64,000 nt of DNA, taken from contig NZ_JAANOY010000002.1 in NCBI RefSeq assembly GCF_011320095.1, positions 62,001 through 126,000 of the forward strand, written 5' to 3'. The stretch is from Cognatiluteimonas telluris. GTDB lineage: Bacteria; Pseudomonadota; Gammaproteobacteria; Xanthomonadales; Xanthomonadaceae. Every line of letters starts with the position of its first letter. Position 1 is the first letter of the stretch. The notes under the pieces are model-generated. The model had not been told where the DNA came from. It saw only the letters and a list, made by a program, of their open reading frames with translations, and searched no databases. Of this stretch, positions 18,758 through 27,153 are shown piece after piece. The position numbers and the translations under genes were made by a program.

Positions 18758-21700
18758 ATGAGCATCGCCGAACTGAGCATCCGTCGGCCGGTGACAACGG
18801 TGATGTTGTTCGTTTCGCTGCTCGTGATCGGATTGATCGCGGCGGTGCGCTTGCCACTGGAGGCGCTGCCGTCGGTGTCGCCACCATTCATCTTCATCAG
18901 CCTTCCCTACACCGGTTCGACCCCGGAAGAGGTTGAACGCACGCTGCTGCGGCCTGTGGAAGAGGCGATGTCGACCATGTCCGGCATCAAGCAGATCGAA
19001 GGCTCGGCGCGCTCGGACGGGGCCGGCTTGCAGGTGGTGTTCAGCGACTGGAGTCGGGACGTGGCCGTGGCCGCCTCGGAAGCGCGCGAGCACATCGACG
19101 CGATCCGCGACCAGTTGCCGGAGGAGATGCAGCGCTACTTCGTCCAGAAGTTCAACACCAGCGACATGCCGGTGCTGCGCGTGCGCCTGGCCAGCCAGAC
19201 GCGCAACCTCACCGGTGCTTACGACCTGATCGATCGTGAATTCAAGCGCCGGCTCGAACGGCTGCCGGGCGTTGCCAAGGTCGAGGTTTCGGGCGCGCCG
19301 CCCAACGAAGTGGAGATTGCGATCTCCCCCGACAGCCTGGTCGCGCACAACATCAGCCTCAACGACCTGACCCGTTCGCTGCAGGCGTTGAATTTCTCCG
19401 TTTCGGCAGGTGAAGTCGACGATGGCGGCCGTCGCCTGCGCGTGCAGCCGGTGGGGGAAATCACCAGCCTGTCGCAATTCACCGACCTGGTGATCGGCAG
19501 CAATGGCGTGCGGCTCGGGGATATCGCCCAGGTCCGGCTCAAGCCTGCCCGCATGGACTATGGCCGCCGCCTCGATGGTCGTCCCGCGGTCGGCCTGGAC
19601 ATTTTCAAGGAGCGCGACGCCAACCTGGTGGAAGTCTCTTCCAGCGCGTTGCGCGAGGTCGAGGCGATCAGCAAGTCCCCGGCGCTGAGCGGGATCCAGA
19701 TCAAGGTCATCGACAACCAGGGAACCGACGTCACCAGTTCACTGCGCAGCCTGGCTGAAGCCGGTGCGATCGGACTGGTGTTGTCGATCGCGGTACTGTT
19801 CTTCTTCCTGCGCCACTGGCCCTCGACGATGATGGTGACGCTGGCAATCCCGATCTGTTTCGTGCTGACGCTGGGGTTTATGTACTTTGCCGGTGTGACG
19901 CTCAACATCCTGTCGATGATGGGGCTGTTGCTGGCCGTCGGCATGCTGGTCGACAATGCCGTCGTTGTCGTGGAGAGCATCTACCAGGAACGCGAGAAGA
20001 ATCCCGGCAACCCCCGCCTGGCGTCGATCCTCGGCACCCGCCATGTGGCGATCGCGTTGACCGCCGGCACGTTGTGCCACTGCATCGTGTTCGTGCCCAA
20101 CCTGTTCGGCGAGCGTAACGTAACCGCGATTTTCCTCTCGCAGATCGCGATCACGATCTCGGTCTCGCTCCTGGCGTCGTGGCTCGTGGCCGTCAGCCTG
20201 ATCCCGATGATTTCAGCCAAGCTGAAAACGCCGCCGACACTCGGGCCAGGAGCGGCCTCCGGCCTCATCCCGCGATTGCAGCGACGCTATGCCACCTTCC
20301 TGCGCTGGACGCTCGAGCATCGCGGCAAGTCGGTGCTGGGCATCCTGATGATCATCGCGGTCAGCTTGGTGCCGGCGAAGATGACCAAGATCAACATGTT
20401 CGGCGGTGGTGGCGGCGAGCAGGTCGACGTCAACTACCAATGGAAGGGCAGCTACACGAAGGAACAGATTTCAGACGAGATACTCAGGGTCGAAAACTTC
20501 CTGGACGCCAATCGCGCCAAGTACCACATCAAGCAGCTGTACTCGTATTACAGCGAGCAGGGCGATGCCGACACGGTGGTGACCTTCGACAACAAGGATC
20601 CCGAGGTCACCAAGCCGATCGTCGACCAGATCAGCAAGGACCTGCCCAAGTCAGCGCGTGCGACGATCACGGTCGGCCATGGCGGTGATGACGGCGGCCC
20701 GGGCCAGAATGTCGAATTCCAGCTGGTCGGCGATTCCACCCAGACGCTGACCGACCTTGCCAACGACATCGTTCCCATCCTCGCGCAACGCAAGGAATTG
20801 CGGGACGTCCGCATCGATGCCGGCGACCGCAACAGCGAACTCCAGGTGCGCGTGGACCGCGAACGCGCGGCGGCCTTCGGCTTCAGTGCCGAGGAGGTCT
20901 CGAGATTCGTCGGGCTCGCCCTGCGCGGCGCGCCGCTGCGTGAGTTCCGTCGCGGGGAGAACGAAGTGCCCGTGTGGGTCCGGTTTGCCGGCGCGCAGGA
21001 TTTCGGTGTCAAGGACATCTCCTCGTTCACCGTGCGGGCGCCGGACGGCCGGAGTGTGCCCCTGTTGAGCATGGTCGACGTCAACGTCATCCCCGCCGCC
21101 AGCGAGATCAGGCGCGTCAACCGGCAGACCGCGCTGAAGATCGTGGCCGACCTCCCGGACAAGGTCACGATGCCGGACGCGCGCAAGGCGCTGGAAGAAA
21201 CCCTCAAGGCGGTCGCTTTCCCTGCCGGTTACAGCTACACGTTCGAGGGTAGCGCGTTCGGCGACGACGACGATGCCATGAGGCAGATGTTCTTCAACCT
21301 CGGCATCGCCCTGCTGATGATCTACATCGTGATGGCGGCGGTGTTCGAGTCGCTGTTGTTCCCGGTGGCGATCATGAGCGGCGTGGTGTTCTCCGTCTTC
21401 GGGGTTTTCTGGCTGTTCTGGCTGACGGGGACCGAGTTCAGCGTCATGGCCTTCATCGGCATCCTGGTGCTGATGGGCGTGGTGGTGAACAACGGCATTG
21501 TCATGATCGAGCACATCAACAACCTGCGCCGGCGCGGCATGTCACGCACCGACGCGCTCGTGGAAGGCAGCCGCGAGCGCCTGCGCCCGATCATGATGAC
21601 AATGGGTACCGCGATCCTGGCCATGGTTCCAATTGCGTTGTCGACCAGCGATACCGGCAACAACATGCCGGCGTATTACCCGATGGCGCGAGCGATCGCC

Positions 21701-21868
21701 GGCGGCCTGGCGTTCTCGACCGTCGTCAGCCTGCTGTTCCTGCCGACGATCTACGCGATCCTCGACGACCTCAGCCATGGCACGACCCGCATCATCGAAC
21801 GTGCCCGACGCCGGCGTGGGGACGCGCAAGGGCCCGTCGCTTCCGTGGCTGCCATCAGCGTGGAGTAG
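18758..21868 (+). CDS. RND efflux pump permease 2 (divergent relay residues)
   Basis: 1036-residue RND transporter with normal architecture (TM1 near 12-30, two large periplasmic loops, twelve predicted TMs). It differs from its neighbour at the proton relay: TM4 reads GMLVDNAVVVVES (Asp-Asn instead of Asp-Asp) and TM10 reads VVVNNGIVMIEH (Asn where Lys is usual). It starts 31 bp after permease 1 with GGAGG upstream. The pair resembles MdtB/MdtC in gene order, where the two subunits have unequal roles in one trimer; a heterotrimer here is inference, and two independent pumps sharing an adaptor is the alternative. Confidence 0.88.
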   Translation: MSIAELSIRRPVTTVMLFVSLLVIGLIAAVRLPLEALPSVSPPFIFISLPYTGSTPEEVERTLLRPVEEAMSTMSGIKQIEGSARSDGAGLQVVFSDWSRDVAVAASEAREHIDAIRDQLPEEMQRYFVQKFNTSDMPVLRVRLASQTRNLTGAYDLIDREFKRRLERLPGVAKVEVSGAPPNEVEIAISPDSLVAHNISLNDLTRSLQALNFSVSAGEVDDGGRRLRVQPVGEITSLSQFTDLVIGSNGVRLGDIAQVRLKPARMDYGRRLDGRPAVGLDIFKERDANLVEVSSSALREVEAISKSPALSGIQIKVIDNQGTDVTSSLRSLAEAGAIGLVLSIAVLFFFLRHWPSTMMVTLAIPICFVLTLGFMYFAGVTLNILSMMGLLLAVGMLVDNAVVVVESIYQEREKNPGNPRLASILGTRHVAIALTAGTLCHCIVFVPNLFGERNVTAIFLSQIAITISVSLLASWLVAVSLIPMISAKLKTPPTLGPGAASGLIPRLQRRYATFLRWTLEHRGKSVLGILMIIAVSLVPAKMTKINMFGGGGGEQVDVNYQWKGSYTKEQISDEILRVENFLDANRAKYHIKQLYSYYSEQGDADTVVTFDNKDPEVTKPIVDQISKDLPKSARATITVGHGGDDGGPGQNVEFQLVGDSTQTLTDLANDIVPILAQRKELRDVRIDAGDRNSELQVRVDRERAAAFGFSAEEVSRFVGLALRGAPLREFRRGENEVPVWVRFAGAQDFGVKDISSFTVRAPDGRSVPLLSMVDVNVIPAASEIRRVNRQTALKIVADLPDKVTMPDARKALEETLKAVAFPAGYSYTFEGSAFGDDDDAMRQMFFNLGIALLMIYIVMAAVFESLLFPVAIMSGVVFSVFGVFWLFWLTGTEFSVMAFIGILVLMGVVVNNGIVMIEHINNLRRRGMSRTDALVEGSRERLRPIMMTMGTAILAMVPIALSTSDTGNNMPAYYPMARAIAGGLAFSTVVSLLFLPTIYAILDDLSHGTTRIIERARRRRGDAQGPVASVAAISVE

Positions 21869-21952
21869 GCGCCCTTCGCCTGGTGGCGCGCCGGGCGCTG
21901 CCGAGTGATCGGAAACGGCCCGGGGCCGAAAGCCGCGCCACCGGCTGGGAAA

Positions 21953-23176
21953 TCAGCCGAAGAGCTTGCCCAGGATGCGGGCGCCGGCAATCCAGACGCC
22001 GATCGCGGTGCCCAGGTTGGTCAGCGTGAAGTTGACCAGCACCCGCGCGACGCGGTTGCGATACCAGCCGCGGGCCGACTGGACGTCCGTGCGCAGGGCA
22101 AGGAAGTCGGCATAGGTGGGTTTGCGGATCCACGCTTCGACCATCGCGCTGAACGTGCCGGATGGCACCCCTGGATGGAACGGCTTGAGCGGGGCGGCGA
22201 TCGCGGCGGTGACGATGCTCAGCAGATGCCCGCCGGCCAGCAGGCAACCCAGCGCGGCCAGGCCGGAGGTGTACGCCACCCATTGCGCGACAAGGTCGGC
22301 GCCGACGTCGAAGCCGCCACGCCAGAAGCCGTAGGCGAAGCTCCCCAGGACCAGCGCCGTGATCGCCAGCGTGAACCAGGGGACGGATGACTTCTTCGGC
22401 ACGAATTCGAGCTGTTCGCGCACTTGCGCGGGCGGGTCGGTGTCCTCCCGCAGGTGGCGGGCCAGGCCCTGCAGGTGGCCTGCGCCAACCACAGCCAGCA
22501 CACGGGCTCCCGCGGTGGTGGCCGATTCCCGCAGGCGCGCGGCCATGTAGCGGTCGCGCTCGGCGATGATGGTGTCGTACAGCGCCGGGGTCTGCGCCGC
22601 GAACTCGCTGAAGGCCGACTCGAGCATGTCGCCTTCCTTGAGCTTTTCGATCTGGTCCTCGTCGACCTCGTCGTTCACGACCATGCCGGCCACGAGGCCC
22701 GATGCGATCTTCGCCCGGCCCCACCAGCCCAGGCGCCGCATCGCGCGGCGGAAGGTCAGGCCGACATCGCGGTCGATCAAGTGCAGTGGCAGTCCGAGCG
22801 ACCTGGCTTCGGCGGCCGCGACTTTCAGTTCCGCACCGGGCTCGATGCCGAGCTTTTCCGCCAACCGCCGCTGGTAACCCGCCAGCGCCAGGTTGGCGGC
22901 GAACACCGCGGTCTTGCCTTCGCGCAGCACCTTGATCAGATCGAGGTTGGCCAGCGAATCCGGATCCGTCAGCCCCTGCAGGCGCTGCGGATCGAGCTCG
23001 ACCGCGATCTCGTCGAAGGTGCCGCTGGCGATCGCGGCGCGGACGGCATCGACGCTCGCCCTGGAAACATGCGCGGTGCCGAGCAGGGTGTAGTGCACGC
23101 CATCACGCTCGACGATCGCCGTCGGTTGCCTGGTCGAAGCCAGGGCGGGGTCCAGCGGTGTCGGGATGTCGGTCAT
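21953..23176 (-). CDS. TraB/PrgY-family membrane protein
   Basis: 407-residue protein of the TraB/GumN-like fold. The N-terminal domain carries the conserved GTAHVS (about 35), ELDPQRL (about 62) and GAGHLQG (about 230) motifs, whose His and Glu residues suggest a metal-dependent peptidase-like site. The C-terminal 150 residues hold about four hydrophobic segments (SSVPWFTLAITALVLGSFAYG onward), so the catalytic domain is probably membrane-anchored. In enterococci PrgY blocks a self-made peptide pheromone; no such role is implied here. ATG 23176 is chosen; the longer frame to 23245 crosses a dispersed repeat. Confidence 0.85.
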   Translation of the reverse strand: MTDIPTPLDPALASTRQPTAIVERDGVHYTLLGTAHVSRASVDAVRAAIASGTFDEIAVELDPQRLQGLTDPDSLANLDLIKVLREGKTAVFAANLALAGYQRRLAEKLGIEPGAELKVAAAEARSLGLPLHLIDRDVGLTFRRAMRRLGWWGRAKIASGLVAGMVVNDEVDEDQIEKLKEGDMLESAFSEFAAQTPALYDTIIAERDRYMAARLRESATTAGARVLAVVGAGHLQGLARHLREDTDPPAQVREQLEFVPKKSSVPWFTLAITALVLGSFAYGFWRGGFDVGADLVAQWVAYTSGLAALGCLLAGGHLLSIVTAAIAAPLKPFHPGVPSGTFSAMVEAWIRKPTYADFLALRTDVQSARGWYRNRVARVLVNFTLTNLGTAIGVWIAGARILGKLFG

Positions 23177-23212
23177 CGTCGCCAATAGGAATGGAAAATC
23201 TGGTCTGTGTAG

Positions 23213-23237
23213 CCCGGGTAAGCGCAGCGCACCCGGG
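23213..23237 (+). repeat. Dispersed palindromic repeat, copy 1 (CCCGGGT family)
   Basis: 25 bp element whose ends CCCGGGT and ACCCGGG are inverted copies of each other around AAGCGCAGCGC. An exact reverse-complement copy lies 92 bp downstream at 23330-23354. Together they look like an inverted doublet (REPIN-like) between the TraB-domain gene and aguB. I know this element as common in xanthomonad and pseudomonad intergenic regions; that is recall, not a search. Confidence 0.8.
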
Positions 23238-23329
23238 AGGAACATGCAGACGCCGGGACACGCCGCCAGGGCAGTGCGTCGCAGAGGCCTGAACTGGTGT
23301 GCGGCAGGTTAGCAGTCGTCGCTGGTGGC

Positions 23330-23354
23330 CCCGGGTGCGCTGCGCTTACCCGGG
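23330..23354 (-). repeat. Dispersed palindromic repeat, copy 2 (inverted)
   Basis: Exact reverse complement of the copy at 23213-23237. It lies 13 bp beyond the aguB stop codon on the minus strand, where its 7 bp terminal inverted repeat could also fold in the transcript as a 3' hairpin. Confidence 0.8.
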
Positions 23355-23367
23355 TACGTGAGGCGGC

Positions 23368-24252
23368 TCAGTCGCGGTAGCGCTTCAACAGGTCGCCATA
23401 GGCATCGATCCGGCGATCGCGCAGGAAAGGCCAGATCCGCCGCACATGCTCGCTGCGCTGCAGGTCGACCTCGGCCATCAGCAGTTCGGGAGCGTCGATG
23501 CTGGCCTCGGCCAGGATTTCGCCCTGCGGGCCGAGCACGTGGCTGGACCCCCAGAAGTCGATGCCCGAGGCCTGCACCGGTGAGGGTTCGTGGCCAACGC
23601 GGTTGCAGCTCAGGACGGCCAGGCCGTTGGCGACGGCGTGCCCTCGGTGGCTGAGCAGCCAGGCGTTGCGTTGACGATCCTTCTCGGCCTGGTCGTCGTC
23701 GGGATCCCAGCCGATCGCGGTCGGATAGAGCAGCAGCTCGGCCCCGGCCAGCGCCATCAGGCGCGCGCCTTCCGGATACCACTGGTCCCAGCACACCAGC
23801 ACGCCCAGGCGGCCCACCGAGGTATCGATCGGGTGGAAACCCAGGTCGCCCGGAGTGAAGTAGAACTTCTCGTTGAAGCCCGGATCGTCCGGGATGTGCA
23901 TCTTGCGGTACTTGCCCGCCAACGAGCCGTCGCGGTCCAGGACAACCGCGGTGTTGTGGTAGAGCCCGGCGCCACGGCGCTCGAACAGCGATCCGACCAG
24001 CACCACGCCATGCTGCTTCGCCAGTCGGCCCAAGCGCTCGGTACTGGGTCCGGGGATCGCTTCGGCCAGTTCGAATTCGCACACATTCTGGTGCTGGCAG
24101 AAGTAGGCGCCGTTGTGCAGTTCCTGAAGCAGCACCAGCTTTGCGCCGTGCTTCGCGGCTTCGGCGACGCGTTGTTCGATGACGGCGAGATTGGCCTCGG
24201 CATCGCCGTGGTTGCGCTCCTGGATCAGCGCGACGGGAAGGATCTTGGTCAT
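23368..24252 (-). CDS. aguB: N-carbamoylputrescine amidase
   Basis: Hydrolyses N-carbamoylputrescine to putrescine, CO2 and ammonia, the last step of the agmatine route. The 294-residue carbon-nitrogen hydrolase has the Glu-Lys-Cys triad in LLQELHNGAYF (Glu about 44), KYRKMHIPDDPGF (Lys about 119) and VLVCWDQWYPEGARLMA (Cys about 156); all three contexts are typical of AguB rather than nitrilases or NAD synthetase amidases. Agmatine deiminase lies directly upstream on the same strand. The 192 bp between them contain no gene or evident signal. Confidence 0.94.
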   Translation of the reverse strand: MTKILPVALIQERNHGDAEANLAVIEQRVAEAAKHGAKLVLLQELHNGAYFCQHQNVCEFELAEAIPGPSTERLGRLAKQHGVVLVGSLFERRGAGLYHNTAVVLDRDGSLAGKYRKMHIPDDPGFNEKFYFTPGDLGFHPIDTSVGRLGVLVCWDQWYPEGARLMALAGAELLLYPTAIGWDPDDDQAEKDRQRNAWLLSHRGHAVANGLAVLSCNRVGHEPSPVQASGIDFWGSSHVLGPQGEILAEASIDAPELLMAEVDLQRSEHVRRIWPFLRDRRIDAYGDLLKRYRD

Positions 24253-24444
24253 CGGATGATTGTATGGCGGGTGTCAACAAGGTCGCGTCCTGGCCGGTGG
24301 GCCGGACGCGTCCCGGCGCCGCACCCGTGCGCCGGAAGGCCTGTGGCCGAAGCCGCGCGCGGCGCGCTGCAAGTCCCGACAGGCGAACCTCCCGTCGTGA
24401 GTTCCTGGAATGCGGCAGGATCGCCCACGCTGGCGGGCAGTCTG

Positions 24445-25482
24445 CTACCCCGCCGGAATGACGCCTGCCGGCAGTTGCATGGTGATGCAGTGCAGGCTGC
24501 CGTTCTGCCAGATCAGCGGCCGGCAGGGGACGGGCACGATCTCACGGCCGGGGAAGGCTTCGGCCAGGACCGCCTGTGCGCGTCCATCGGCCGCGTCGCC
24601 GTAAACCGGCATCAGCACGGCTCCATTGACGATGAGGAAGTTGGCATAACTTGCTGCCAGCCTTCGATTTTCGTCGATGATTGGTTGCGGCCATGGCAGT
24701 GCGAACAGGCGGTAGGACCGGCCGTCCGTGGTGCGCATGGCGGCCAGTTCGGCGGCCATTGCCTGCAGTTCGCGGTAATGCGGATCCGAGGCGTCGTCGC
24801 AGTCCTGGAACACGATCGCGTCGCCGGGCGCGAAGCGGGCGAGGGTATCGACATGGGCGTCGGTGTCGTCCCCTTCCAGATATCCGTGATCGAGCCAGAC
24901 CACGCGCTGCTGCTGCAGCGCATCGGCCAACCGGTCGGCGAGGGTGACCCGGTCCAGCTGCGGGTGGCGCTCATGCAGGCAGCGCCAGGTGGTCAGCAAC
25001 GTGCCGGCGCCGTCCGTCTCAATCGCGCCGCCTTCTAGAGCAAACTCAATTGGTTGGCGAGTACTGTTGAGAAATGTTCCAGCTTCATCGAGGTGCTCGA
25101 TCAGGCGGTCGTCCTGGCTGGCGTCGAATTTGCCACCCCAGCCGGTGAAGCGGAAATCCAGCAGCCGGAATCCGTCCGCCCCCGCAAGCGTGATCGGGCC
25201 GGAGTCGCGCAGCCAGGTGTCGTCGTAAGCGACCTCGACGAAGCGAACCTGCGCCATGTCGATCCGCGCCGAGGCCAGGCGCGCGCGGGCGTACGCCTGC
25301 ACGTCGTCGTCGGCCACGCAGACCACCACCGGTTCGAAGCGGGCGATCGCCGCGACCAGCGCGATGTAGGTCTCCTCGACAGCCGCCAGTCGTGGCGCCC
25401 AGTCGGTCCCGGCATGGGGCCAGGCGATCAGGATCGCTGACTGGGGCTCCCACTCGGCGGGGAAGCGTGGTGCCTCGGGCAT
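24445..25482 (-). CDS. aguA: Agmatine deiminase
   Basis: Converts agmatine to N-carbamoylputrescine and ammonia. The 345-residue peptidyl-arginine-deiminase-fold protein carries WLRDSGPI (about 90), EGGAIETDG (about 136), a HVDT histidine (about 211) and the C-terminal NGSLHCITMQLP with the catalytic Cys near 335. The start at 25482 (MPEAPRFPAEW) matches the family N-terminus; the longer open frame upstream belongs to the preceding gene in another frame. It sits 16 bp after that small periplasmic protein gene and before aguB, giving a likely three-gene unit for putrescine production. Confidence 0.94.
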   Translation of the reverse strand: MPEAPRFPAEWEPQSAILIAWPHAGTDWAPRLAAVEETYIALVAAIARFEPVVVCVADDDVQAYARARLASARIDMAQVRFVEVAYDDTWLRDSGPITLAGADGFRLLDFRFTGWGGKFDASQDDRLIEHLDEAGTFLNSTRQPIEFALEGGAIETDGAGTLLTTWRCLHERHPQLDRVTLADRLADALQQQRVVWLDHGYLEGDDTDAHVDTLARFAPGDAIVFQDCDDASDPHYRELQAMAAELAAMRTTDGRSYRLFALPWPQPIIDENRRLAASYANFLIVNGAVLMPVYGDAADGRAQAVLAEAFPGREIVPVPCRPLIWQNGSLHCITMQLPAGVIPAG

Positions 25483-25498
25483 CGTCGATTCGGGCCGG

Positions 25499-25828
25499 TC
25501 AGCGGACAGCGGGCTTGGGCCCGATTTCATCGTCGCCGGTCTTGTTGGCGACCGCGTCCACGACCTTGCTCTTTTCGAAGTACACGGTGAAGGCCGGGTA
25601 GCTCCAGCGGTAGATCGTCGGCCATTGGTGCTTCTGTCCACCACGCGGTTCGAGTTTGCTGGCCGGGGCGCCGAAGCGGGCCTGGACCTGGTCCATCGAC
25701 ATGCCGCGCGAAGGCATGGCCATCGTGGGTTCCTGCTGCACGCGCTCGACCAGCAGGGTCTCGGCCGCGGCGGTGCCGGCGAAGGCGAGCAGGGCGACCA
25801 GCGGCACGACGCGGAAGCGGACATTCAT
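25499..25828 (-). CDS. Small periplasmic protein with SmpA/BamE-like pattern
   Basis: 109 residues with a Sec signal peptide (MNVRFRVVPLVALLAFAGTA, then AAE). The mature part reads GMSMDQVQARFGAP, followed by a W-x-Y-x-x-F-x-V-Y-F strand pattern and KVVDAV. That resembles the helix-then-beta motif of SmpA/OmlA (BamE-like) domains, but there is no lipobox Cys and the resemblance is by eye only. It is the first gene upstream of aguA (16 bp gap), so probably cotranscribed. Exact function unknown. Confidence 0.75.
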   Translation of the reverse strand: MNVRFRVVPLVALLAFAGTAAAETLLVERVQQEPTMAMPSRGMSMDQVQARFGAPASKLEPRGGQKHQWPTIYRWSYPAFTVYFEKSKVVDAVANKTGDDEIGPKPAVR

Positions 25829-25920
25829 GGCGCGACTCCTCGGGGCGATGGGTAGGACAGCGTTTTAGCAGATCGCAGCGCCGGGCCGTAGGCCGTCGAG
25901 CGCCACCCGGCGTGGAAACA

Positions 25921-25948
25921 GGAAAGGCCGCATCGCTGCGGCCTTTCC
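25921..25948. terminator. Terminator hairpin after rpmJ
   Basis: GGAAAGGCCGCA and TGCGGCCTTTCC form a perfect 12 bp stem with a TCGC loop. A second perfect hairpin (26005-26027, CCTGCGGCGC stem with CGG loop) lies nearer the rpmJ stop. The T tract on the minus strand is weak (TGTTTCC), so termination is likely but not textbook. Confidence 0.6.
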
Positions 25949-26039
25949 GGAACCCTTGCCGATGGACGCCGCGAGGCGCCGCTTCGGTTTTCGCCGTTCG
26001 CATGCCTGCGGCGCCGGGCGCCGCAGGTACACGCTTGTT

Positions 26040-26165
26040 TCAGCGCTGGCGCGCCTTGAAACGCGGGTTCGACTTGCAGATCACGAAGATCTTGCCGCGG
26101 CGGCGGACCACCTTGCAGTCGCGGTGGCGGTTCTTCGCGGACTTCAGGGAGGACAGGACCTTCAT
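26040..26165 (-). CDS. rpmJ: 50S ribosomal protein L36, C-minus (type B) form
   Basis: 41-residue L36: [10 protein letters not shown] then [20 protein letters not shown] and a short basic tail. It has only two cysteines (about 17 and 30) and lacks the C-x2-C...C-x4-H zinc ligands of the standard protein, so it is the zinc-independent form. The ATG at 26165 with AGGT just upstream is chosen; a longer frame adds an unrelated 26 residues. It stands alone, divergent from cmk, outside any ribosomal operon. Confidence 0.92.
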   Translation of the reverse strand: MKVLSSLKSAKNRHRDCKVVRRRGKIFVICKSNPRFKARQR

Positions 26166-26303
26166 GACAACCTCGGATGGCGAAAGAATGGATGGTGGGA
26201 CAACGAAGCCGGACATTCTGCCTGCATTTCCCCCTGCATTCAACTGCTTGCGGAGCCTGGCGCGGGCCGCGGGCTACACTTGCCGGTCAACGCAGGAGAT
26301 CCG

Positions 26304-26999
26304 ATGTCCGACGACACCTCCATGGCCGGCGCGCCGGTCCTCACCATCGACGGTCCCTCGGGCTCGGGCAAGGGCACGATCAGCCGCCTGGTCGCCGCCC
26401 GCCTGGGTTGGCATTACCTCGATTCCGGGGCCCTGTACCGGGCCGTGGGCCTGGCCGCGGGCTGGTCGGACATCGACCTGTCGGACGCGTCGGCGCTGGT
26501 CCGTTGCGCCTTCGATACCCAGGTCGGCTTCGTCGGCGATGGCCCGGAGGAGCCACGCATCCTGGTCAACGGGGTCGACGCCACGGACGAACTGCGCACC
26601 GAAACCGCCGGTGCGGCCGCCTCCGCCATCGCGGCCATTCCGGAGGTCCGCTCGGCCCTGCGCGACCGCCAGCGGGCCTTCCGCCAGCCGCCGGGCCTGG
26701 TCGCCGACGGCCGCGACATGGGGACGGTCATTTTCCCCGACGCCAGCCACAAGGTCTTCCTGACCGCCAGCGCCGATGAACGGGCCCAAAGACGCTATAA
26801 GCAGTTGAAGGAAAAAGGGGTTTCCGTTACATTGGACGGTCTGCTGCGGGAGATTCTGGCCCGCGACGCCCGCGATGCCAATCGCGCGGTGGCTCCGTTG
26901 CGCCCGGCCCAAGACGCCGTCTGCATCGACACCACCGGCCTTGGCATCGATGCGGTCGTCGAACGCGTGCTGGAGCTGCTTCCGGCGCGGGGGGCGTAA
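26304..26999 (+). CDS. cmk: Cytidylate kinase
   Basis: Phosphorylates CMP and dCMP with ATP in pyrimidine nucleotide synthesis. 231 residues with the P-loop GPSGSGKGT near 17, the nucleotide-binding [12 protein letters not shown] and the [14 protein letters not shown] motif near 135, then the lid [19 protein letters not shown] lies 6 nt before ATG 26304. It is followed by rpsA, the classic cmk-rpsA order. Confidence 0.96.
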   Translation: MSDDTSMAGAPVLTIDGPSGSGKGTISRLVAARLGWHYLDSGALYRAVGLAAGWSDIDLSDASALVRCAFDTQVGFVGDGPEEPRILVNGVDATDELRTETAGAAASAIAAIPEVRSALRDRQRAFRQPPGLVADGRDMGTVIFPDASHKVFLTASADERAQRRYKQLKEKGVSVTLDGLLREILARDARDANRAVAPLRPAQDAVCIDTTGLGIDAVVERVLELLPARGA

Positions 27000-27153
27000 T
27001 CCGCCGCAACAGACCCAGCCGTCTGCAATCCCGCAGCCGGTGATCAACCACACATGGCGCAGGCTTCGTCGAAGCCACGCCAGACCCAGGGTGGGTCGGA
27101 AGCATCGCCAATCCGGCGTGTCCGGCCTGTGTATCCACAGAGATATTCCATAC

